DNA of 64,000 nt, taken from NCBI GenBank assembly GCA_030753015.1, contig JASMDC010000009.1:37758-101757 (forward strand), in the 5' to 3' direction. The notes under the pieces are model-generated. The model ran no database searches, was not told the DNA's origin, and was given only the letters and a program-made list of their open reading frames with translations. Shown one piece after another: positions 58,508 to 64,000 of this stretch. The position numbers and the translations under genes are program-made. This stretch comes from Candidatus Undinarchaeales archaeon (lineage in GTDB: Archaea > SpSt-1190 > JASMDC01). The stretch's first letter is position 1; the number at the start of each line of letters is the position of its first letter.

Positions 58508-59241
58508 GCCGCGAGGCCGAGCTGCACGTGCGGCTGCTAAGGAACACGCCCGAGCCCGAGCGCGCTGTGGCCACCGCCGCCCGGCTGTGCTACTCACCGG
58601 CAGGTGTAGAGGAGATCGACCAGCGTATGGACGACGCTCAGGTCGAGAAGCTCGTCGGCAAGCTGGTGGACCTCGGGCACGAGTCGCCCTTCGAGCACGC
58701 CAGCTTCACCTTCGGTGTGGAGGGCGTTTCGCGTGCGCTCACCCACCAGCTGGTGCGCCACCGCATCGCTTCCTACTCCCAGCAGTCCCAGCGGTACGTG
58801 GACGCGTCTGGCGACAACGGATTCCGGTATATCGTGCCCCCGTCCGTCCGGGATGACGCCCAGGCGTACAAGCGGTTCACATGGGTGATGGAGCGGCTCG
58901 CCGACACCTACGGCCGGCTGGGCGCCGACGTGCCGCGTGAGGACGCACGCTACGTCCTGCCCAACGCCGCCGAGACCAAAATAGTCATCACCATGAACGC
59001 CCGTGAGCTGTGGCACTTCCTCCAGGTGCGGTGCTGCGAGCGCGCCCAGTGGGAGATCCGGGCCATGGCCACCGAGATGCTGCGCATCCTCATGGGACGG
59101 TTCCCGCTGCTGTTCGCGCATGCGGGGCCCGGGTGCGTGCGCGGGCCATGCACTGAGGGGACTATGACCTGCGGGAAGGCGAAAGAGGTCAAGGAGCGGT
59201 TCGCACGGATGTGCGAGGACGCAGCGCCCGGTGACGAATAG
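58504..59241 (+). CDS. thyX: Flavin-dependent thymidylate synthase
   Basis: 245 residues from GTG 58504, overlapping the gcvT stop by four bases. Makes dTMP from dUMP with methylene-folate (or analogue) and FADH2. The ThyX motif RHRIASYSQQSQR is at residues 85-97. ESPFEHASFTF (60-70) and WHFLQVRCCERAQWEIR (the second conserved region) are also present. Full length. The coupling to gcvT, and glyA downstream, indicates a C1-supply cluster for thymidylate. Confidence 0.96.
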   Translation: MSREAELHVRLLRNTPEPERAVATAARLCYSPAGVEEIDQRMDDAQVEKLVGKLVDLGHESPFEHASFTFGVEGVSRALTHQLVRHRIASYSQQSQRYVDASGDNGFRYIVPPSVRDDAQAYKRFTWVMERLADTYGRLGADVPREDARYVLPNAAETKIVITMNARELWHFLQVRCCERAQWEIRAMATEMLRILMGRFPLLFAHAGPGCVRGPCTEGTMTCGKAKEVKERFARMCEDAAPGDE

Positions 59242-59455
59242 GGGCGGCCTTCAGGAGATCTGAACGGTCCTTCAAGGTCTTATCAACAGAAACGGGTGCC
59301 CCTCAGCCCTCAGAAAAGTCTAATCTACACTTTCCTGTTCGCTATTTCCGACAATGTTCCGTTCTCCTGACGTCCCCCTGCCATCCCCTCCCACGGCCCT
59401 GCCCAAACCCCTTTAAAGCTAGCTTCACTGTCCCCGGCCACAAGGTGCGACGACC

Positions 59456-60712
59456 ATGACGCTCACGTACATACCCCAGGTTGATCCCGAGGCCGCGAAC
59501 ATCCTCGCCGATGAGGCTGCACGCCAGCGCTCGGTTATCAACCTCATCGCCAGCGAGAACTACGCCTCCGTGGCCGTGAACGAGGCCCAGGGCTCGATCA
59601 TGACCAACAAGTACGCTGAGGGCTACCCCGGGCGACGGTACTACGGCGGGTGCCAGCACTATGACGAGATGGAGCAGCTGGCCATCGACCGGGCCAAGGC
59701 GCTGTTCGGTGCCGAGCACGCCAACGTCCAGCCCCACTGCGGCTCCGCTGCCAACATGGGCGTGTACTTCGCCGTGCTCCAGCCCGGCGACACGATCATG
59801 AGCATGGAGCTCTCCCACGGCGGCCACCTCTCCCACGGCTCGCCGGTGAGCTTCTCGGGCAAGCTGTACAACATCGTCCCCTACCGTGTCAATGACAAGA
59901 CCCACATGCTCGAGCACGACGACCTGATGGCCGTCGCCAAGAAGAACAAGCCCAAGCTCATCATGTGCGGCGCCAGCGCCTACCCACGGACCATCGACTT
60001 CAAGATGTTCCGCGAGGTCGCTGACGCCGTGGGCGCCTACCTGGTCGCGGACATCGCCCACATCGCGGGCCTTGTGGCCAGCCGGGCCCATCCAAATCCC
60101 GTGCCCCACTGCCACTTCGTCACCACCACGACCCACAAGACCCTTCGCGGCCCCCGGGGCGGGCTCATCCTGTGCACCGAGGAGCTGGCCAAGCCGCTGG
60201 ACCGGGCCGTGTTCCCCGGGATGCAGGGCGGGCCGCTGATGCACGCCATCGCCGCCAAGGCCGTCTGCTTCCACCTGTGCCTGCAGCAGGAGTTCAAGGA
60301 CTACAACCGCCAGATCGTGGCCAACGCCAAGCGCCTGGCCCAAGTGCTCATGGAGCACGGGTTCACGCTCATCACCGGCGGCACCGACAACCACCTCATG
60401 CTGGTTGACCTCAACGCTCAGGACATCACCGGCAAGGACTGCGAGAAGCTGCTCCAGGACGGGAACATAATCCTCAACCGCAGCACCATCCCCAACGAGA
60501 CCCGCAGCCCCATCGTCACCAGCGGTGTGCGCATCGGTACGCCCCCGGTCACCACCCGCGGCATGAAGGAGCCGGAGATGGCCCTGATCGCCGACCTCAT
60601 CGCCGATGTTATCATCGGGAAAAAGCCCATCGACGACGTGAAGAAGAAGGTCGTCGACCTGTGCCAGAGGTTCCCGGTGTTCGCCGGCGACGTGGGTGGC
60701 GAGCAGTTCTGA
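59456..60712 (+). CDS. glyA: Serine hydroxymethyltransferase
   Basis: 418 residues. PLP enzyme interconverting serine and glycine with a C1 carrier. The PLP lysine is K228 in [22 protein letters not shown] (33-38), [12 protein letters not shown] (55-66) and [11 protein letters not shown] are family signatures. TATA box CCCTTTAAAG (~59410-59419) lies ~40 bases upstream. The 59242-59455 interval otherwise shows nothing. It links serine to the glycine cleavage genes of this window. Confidence 0.97.
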   Translation: MTLTYIPQVDPEAANILADEAARQRSVINLIASENYASVAVNEAQGSIMTNKYAEGYPGRRYYGGCQHYDEMEQLAIDRAKALFGAEHANVQPHCGSAANMGVYFAVLQPGDTIMSMELSHGGHLSHGSPVSFSGKLYNIVPYRVNDKTHMLEHDDLMAVAKKNKPKLIMCGASAYPRTIDFKMFREVADAVGAYLVADIAHIAGLVASRAHPNPVPHCHFVTTTTHKTLRGPRGGLILCTEELAKPLDRAVFPGMQGGPLMHAIAAKAVCFHLCLQQEFKDYNRQIVANAKRLAQVLMEHGFTLITGGTDNHLMLVDLNAQDITGKDCEKLLQDGNIILNRSTIPNETRSPIVTSGVRIGTPPVTTRGMKEPEMALIADLIADVIIGKKPIDDVKKKVVDLCQRFPVFAGDVGGEQF

Positions 60713-60774
60713 GAGAACCGTGCGTCCGGTGAGGAAATCCATAAATAATCCGTAGCATCAGGACTCGACCGGGC

Positions 60775-61620
60775 ATGTCCGACGACACCGACCACTCAAA
60801 GCAGGTGAAGCTCACCGAGGCCTTCGAGGCGGCGACCCCCCGACCTACGGGGCACATGGAACTGTTCGGCATCCACACGCGACTCATCGTCCCCGGCGAC
60901 GACCTGCCCCGTCTCCTGGTGGCCGCGCTCAAGGACGCGCGGATCCGGCCCCGGGATGGCGATGTGCTGGTGGTGGCCGAATCTGCCGTCGCCACTGCCG
61001 AGCGGCGTATCTTCGAGCTAGCTGCAGTGGAGCCATCGGACGAGGCCCGAAAGATGTCCGCTGAGTGGGGACTGCCCGTAGAGCAGGCGCATCTCGTGCT
61101 CCAGGAGGCCGACCAGGTGCTCGGCGCCTGCGACGGTGTGGTGCTCGCCCTTAAGGACGGGGTGCTGCTGGCCAACGCCGGCCTGGACATCTCCAACGCA
61201 CCACCGGGGTACGCTGTCGGCCTCCCCAAGAACCCCAACTCCTCGGCAGGCGCCATTCGCATGGCGCTGCTCACAGCCTTCGCCGCCAACGTGGGCGTGG
61301 TCATCGCCGACTCGCGGGTGCTCCCCCTGCGTCTGGGCTGCGTGGGCGTGGCCCTGGGCACCAGCGGATTCGAGGCCGTGGAGGACGACCGCGGCAAGAC
61401 CGACCTTTTCGGCCGTGCGCTGAGCATGACCCGCGTGGCACTGGCCGACAACATCGCCTCGGCGGCCGAGCTGCTCATGGGAGAGACCGACCGGCAGGTG
61501 CCGACGGTGCTGGTGCGCGGCGCCCCGATCTCACTGTCCGAGCGCGAGGGGGTGCCCCTGGTGCGTGAGGACCAGTGCGTGTACATGGGCGTGCTGAGGC
61601 GTGGCGACCGGTCCCGATGA
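60775..61620 (+). CDS. cofE: Coenzyme F420-0:L-glutamate ligase-like protein
   Basis: 281 residues. CofE adds glutamates to F420-0. Motifs: DGDVLVVAESAVATAERR (~62-80), DGVLLANAGLDISNAPPG, NPNSSAGAIRMALL, VVIADSRVLPLRLGCVGVALG and DLFGRALSMTRVALADNIASAAELLMGE. These match the CofE fold and order. The usual SDSFGRPWR core is here ADSRVLPLRLG, and a ~35-residue N-terminal extension is present, so a CofE paralog with a changed substrate is possible. TATA-like box near 60743 (CCATAAATAA, 60740-60749). Confidence 0.78.
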   Translation: MSDDTDHSKQVKLTEAFEAATPRPTGHMELFGIHTRLIVPGDDLPRLLVAALKDARIRPRDGDVLVVAESAVATAERRIFELAAVEPSDEARKMSAEWGLPVEQAHLVLQEADQVLGACDGVVLALKDGVLLANAGLDISNAPPGYAVGLPKNPNSSAGAIRMALLTAFAANVGVVIADSRVLPLRLGCVGVALGTSGFEAVEDDRGKTDLFGRALSMTRVALADNIASAAELLMGETDRQVPTVLVRGAPISLSEREGVPLVREDQCVYMGVLRRGDRSR

Positions 61621-61730
61621 TGACGACGAAAGGTTGATAAGCAGGGAGGCCCCACTGGGTCAGCACGTAGTGCCGGTCATCGGGACGCGTCCGGGAGGGC
61701 GCATCCCTACCACCAGAATCCATTCATCAT

Positions 61731-61766
61731 CCCCGGGGGGCCATGCGATAAGTATGGTCCCCGGGG
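61731..61766. other. Strong inverted repeat in the cofE/RNase J-like intergenic interval
   Basis: CCCCGGGGGGCCAT, loop GCGATAAGT, then ATGGTCCCCGGGG: about 12 paired bases with one asymmetry. It is within the 248-base interval 61621-61868, which has no convincing gene. The hairpin may end the cofE transcript or be part of a structured RNA. The RNase J-like gene has its own TATA box (CCTTATAATCC, ~61827-61837). Confidence 0.4.
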
Positions 61767-61868
61767 GTGAAATGCTTTCGTGACGACCGGGAGGAGTAGA
61801 ACACCGGCACACCCCCGCCCACATCCTTATAATCCTGACCGACCTACTATCTACACGGGGGAACGACC

Positions 61869-63281
61869 ATGACCACCATCACCTTCCTGGGAGGCGTCGA
61901 CGAGATCGGCGGCAACAAGGTGCTCGTCCGCGACGGCGACCACGCTATCCTGCTCGACTTCGGGATGAGCTTCGGCCGTTTCGGCACCTACTACGAGGAG
62001 TTCCTCTCGCCCCGGACCGTAAACGGCATGGGCGACTTCCTGGAGATGGGGCTTCTTCCAGACCTGCCGGGCATCTACCGCGCGGACCTGCTACGCCTGC
62101 TCGGCCGCCAGAGCATGGAGGACCGGGCCGTGGACGCGTGCTTCATAAGCCATGCCCACGCAGACCATCTCAACTACGTCTCATTCCTCCGGCCCGACAT
62201 CGCCGTGCATATGGGCGAGACCGCCAAGCTCCTGGTGGAAGGTATCACCGAGGGCAGGGGCCGTGCCATCGACTTCGAGGTGCTCGATTTCAAGGAGCGG
62301 CCCATCAACCGCAAGGAACCGCCGGTCCCTCGCGACATCCAGACCTTCCGCACCGGTAACACGGTGAAGGTGGGCGATATGGAGATCGTCCCGGTCCATG
62401 TGGACCATTCCGTCCCCGGCGCCTATGGGTTCATCATCCGCACATCCGAGGGGACACTCGTCTACTCGGGCGACGTTCGGCTCCACGGCTCCAATCCCGG
62501 CATGACCGAGGAGTTCGCGGCCAGGGCCGCCGAGGCCGAACCGGACGCGCTCATCACCGAGGGCACGCGTATCGACAGCGACGCCCGGGCGAGCGAGGCA
62601 TCGGTGTCCACCACCTGCAGCGACGAGATGGCGGGGGCTGGCGGGAAGGTCGTGTTCACGGAGTTCAACTTCAAGGACGTTGACCGGCTGCGGACCTTCT
62701 CGGAACTGGCCCTCACCCAGGACAGGAAGCTCGTCATCGGGTACAAGGAGGCGTGCATCCTCAAGCGCTACGCCGCCGATCCCGGGCTCGAGAATGTGCC
62801 ATCGCTCGATGACGACCACATAGCTCTCTTCCAGCCACGGAAGAAGTCGGGGACCTACGACGAGAAGGACTATGGTGTGTCAGAAAGGCCGTTCTACCAG
62901 CGCGACAACGTGCTCACCGCCGACCAGATCCACGACCGGCAGCAGGAGCTCATCGTGTTCGTGAACATGTGGAACTTCGGTAACCTCATCGACATGCGAC
63001 CGAACAAGGGTAGCCTCTACGTCCACTCGCTCTCCGAGCCGTTCAACGACGAGATGCGCATCTCCAACGAACGCAAGGACGCATGGCTCGACCACTTCGG
63101 GCTGAAGCGCGTAAACGCCCACTGCTCGGGCCACGCATCGGGACCGGAACTGCGCGAGCTGATCAACAGGATAGCGCCAAATCGTTTGTTCCCGATCCAC
63201 ACCGAGCACCCGGAGCTGTTCACGGGACTGGAGACGAACGACGTGGTCCGGGTGAAAGTGGCTAAAGAATACACGCTCTGA
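61869..63281 (+). CDS. RNase J-like metallo-beta-lactamase/beta-CASP nuclease
   Basis: 470 residues. The MBL metal motif HAHADH is at residues 95-100 (CFISHAHADHLNYV). VDHSVPGAYGFIIRT supplies the next His, and VYSGDVRLHG the Asp. A beta-CASP-like insert follows (ITEGTRIDSD, VFTEFNFKDVDR). The C-terminal NAHCSGHASGPELRELINRI and LFPIHTEHPE are the late beta-CASP motifs. Archaeal RNase J members act as 5'-3' exoribonucleases. This one has a diverged N-terminus (MTTITFLGGVDEIGGNKVLV is the classical start) and an unusual long segment at residues ~30-90. RNA processing is likely. Confidence 0.85.
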   Translation: MTTITFLGGVDEIGGNKVLVRDGDHAILLDFGMSFGRFGTYYEEFLSPRTVNGMGDFLEMGLLPDLPGIYRADLLRLLGRQSMEDRAVDACFISHAHADHLNYVSFLRPDIAVHMGETAKLLVEGITEGRGRAIDFEVLDFKERPINRKEPPVPRDIQTFRTGNTVKVGDMEIVPVHVDHSVPGAYGFIIRTSEGTLVYSGDVRLHGSNPGMTEEFAARAAEAEPDALITEGTRIDSDARASEASVSTTCSDEMAGAGGKVVFTEFNFKDVDRLRTFSELALTQDRKLVIGYKEACILKRYAADPGLENVPSLDDDHIALFQPRKKSGTYDEKDYGVSERPFYQRDNVLTADQIHDRQQELIVFVNMWNFGNLIDMRPNKGSLYVHSLSEPFNDEMRISNERKDAWLDHFGLKRVNAHCSGHASGPELRELINRIAPNRLFPIHTEHPELFTGLETNDVVRVKVAKEYTL

Positions 63282-63893
63282 TCATTTGGGGGCTGACAGC
63301 TCCCAGAACAGCGCCTCCACCATCGCCTCGAACAGCCAGAATGCCCTGCTATCCTCCAAGCCAGCCGCCCGGAACGCGGCCACCAGTTCCCGGTAGTACC
63401 AGGCGACCTCGTCACGCGGTGCGTTGAACCGGTCCCAGAAGCGCGGATCGTTCCCCGTGGCGGACCTGTCGATGTGCATGTCGCGGGCGTTGGCCAGCTT
63501 GTCGGCGAGCAGCACCATCAGCAGGTCCCTGTCGGACGTGCGTCGGATGAGGTCGACGGTGTGTCGCTTGCGCTCCTGCCAGGTCTCTCGCTGCCGCTCC
63601 CGGCCAGCGTCAGGCGTGTTCTGCGGCTCGGTCGCAGCCTCCACCAGCGCGCATACACGGGATCCGAAGTCGCGCTCGAGCTCCTCGCGCGTGTACGACG
63701 TCTCCTCGAGCACGTCGTGGAGGATGCCTGCCACCAGCACGTTCTCGGGCAGATGGCCGTCCGACTCCTTGAGCAGGATGGACAGCACATCCAGGGGATG
63801 GACAGCATAGGGGACGTTGGTGCCCTTACGCGTCTGCCCGCGGTGCAGCTCGAAGGCTGCCTGGAGCGCGAGGGTGATGGTGGCACCGGCCAT
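63282..63893 (-). CDS. HD-domain phosphohydrolase (RelA/SpoT-hydrolase-like, MESH1-like)
   Basis: 203 residues from ATG 63893, ~25-30 bases from TATA box GTTAAAT (minus strand of ~63919-63926); the longer frame to 63989 runs through the promoter. HD-fold metal residues: H32 (YAVHPLDVLSIL), H59-D60 (AGILHDVLEETS) and a later Asp in LLADKLANARDMH. The RKGT-PYAVHPLDV start is typical of SpoT/MESH1 hydrolase domains acting on ppGpp or NADPH. No synthetase or regulatory domain is present, so it is a stand-alone hydrolase. It is convergent with the RNase J-like gene, the stops being adjacent. Confidence 0.85.
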   Translation of the reverse strand: MAGATITLALQAAFELHRGQTRKGTNVPYAVHPLDVLSILLKESDGHLPENVLVAGILHDVLEETSYTREELERDFGSRVCALVEAATEPQNTPDAGRERQRETWQERKRHTVDLIRRTSDRDLLMVLLADKLANARDMHIDRSATGNDPRFWDRFNAPRDEVAWYYRELVAAFRAAGLEDSRAFWLFEAMVEALFWELSAPK

Positions 63894-64000
63894 GGGATAA
63901 GTGAAGAGGGCGGGATTTAACTCTTTTTTGTTTCGACGGGAAGTCCCCTTACGAGAGGGAGGGGATGGAGTCGAAAGGGAAATCTGCATGGTTGTATATA

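Noticed and set aside
59342..60742. Minus-strand open frame of 466 codons
   Set aside because: Antisense of glyA, produced by high-GC codon usage; no domain on the minus strand.
61601..61783. 60-codon plus frame after cofE
   Set aside because: No ribosome-binding site or protein character; it overlaps the cofE end and an RNA-like hairpin.
1..64000. CRISPR array, rRNA, tRNA or prophage
   Set aside because: No regularly spaced direct repeats, no T-loop/anticodon patterns and no phage structural genes were seen on reading.

Overview
The window is archaeal. Promoters are TATA boxes of the TTTATATA type about 25-33 bases before the start codon, and many genes look leaderless, including several GTG and one TTG start. 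Protein families point the same way: HVO_0476-type zinc-finger protein, a CofE-like F420 ligase, KGQFF-type pilin-like proteins, a PGF-CTERM-like sorting tail, a two-gene glycine decarboxylase, and an RNase J-like nuclease. GC is high. The flavin/F420, glycine-cleavage and peptidase genes suggest a heterotroph with a sizeable genome; the giant Cys-rich surface proteins recall those of several uncultivated archaeal lineages. I cannot assign a phylum from this window.

Layout. 1-4.0 kb: a secreted Cys-rich protein with FG-GAP/VCBS calcium-binding repeats, running off the left edge. 4.2-6.8 kb: an EamA-type transporter gene split by a complete IS66-like element with terminal inverted repeats and an 8-bp target duplication. 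6.9-14.2 kb: an N-acyl-D-amino-acid deacylase divergent from a set of unknown proteins (two ParB-like paralogs, a 134-aa protein, a 302-aa protein, a small membrane protein), then a creatininase/amidohydrolase fusion. 14.3-16.6 kb: a membrane protein with an embedded spermidine-synthase-like domain. 16.6-31.6 kb: a minus-strand surface block: a 2823-aa Cys-rich repeat protein with a sorting-type C-terminus, a secreted fibronectin-like partner, a smaller Cys-rich secreted protein and four pilin-like or membrane-anchored small proteins. 31.7-41.8 kb: DUF362 ferredoxin, SNAP-like repeat protein, polytopic membrane protein, polysaccharide deacetylase-like protein, S-layer-like protein, SerS, MinD, a secreted repeat protein, Pcm and HVO_0476-type protein. 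41.8-48.5 kb: glycine decarboxylase (gcvPB, gcvPA, gcvH) divergent from a two-subunit FAD/Fe-S amino-acid oxidase. 48.8-52.8 kb: three adjacent HExxH metallopeptidases. 52.9-57.2 kb: many small lineage-specific genes, several in tandem duplicate. 57.3-61.6 kb: gcvT-thyX, glyA and cofE. 61.9-64 kb: RNase J-like protein and an HD hydrolase.

How it fits together. GcvP/H, GcvT, GlyA and ThyX form a glycine-serine-C1-thymidylate network, and the FAD/Fe-S oxidase next to gcvH may feed it by oxidising an imino or amino acid (sarcosine, proline or glycine type). A D-aminoacylase and three peptidases suggest peptide or cell-wall scavenging. A 22-bp palindrome (GTTACC-N10-GGTAAC) lies directly upstream of the TATA boxes of the deacylase, a ParB-like gene and a 134-aa gene, and a weaker copy lies before one peptidase 41 kb away. 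This suggests a shared, apparently undescribed regulon and is the most interesting non-coding signal here. No rRNA, tRNA or CRISPR array was seen.
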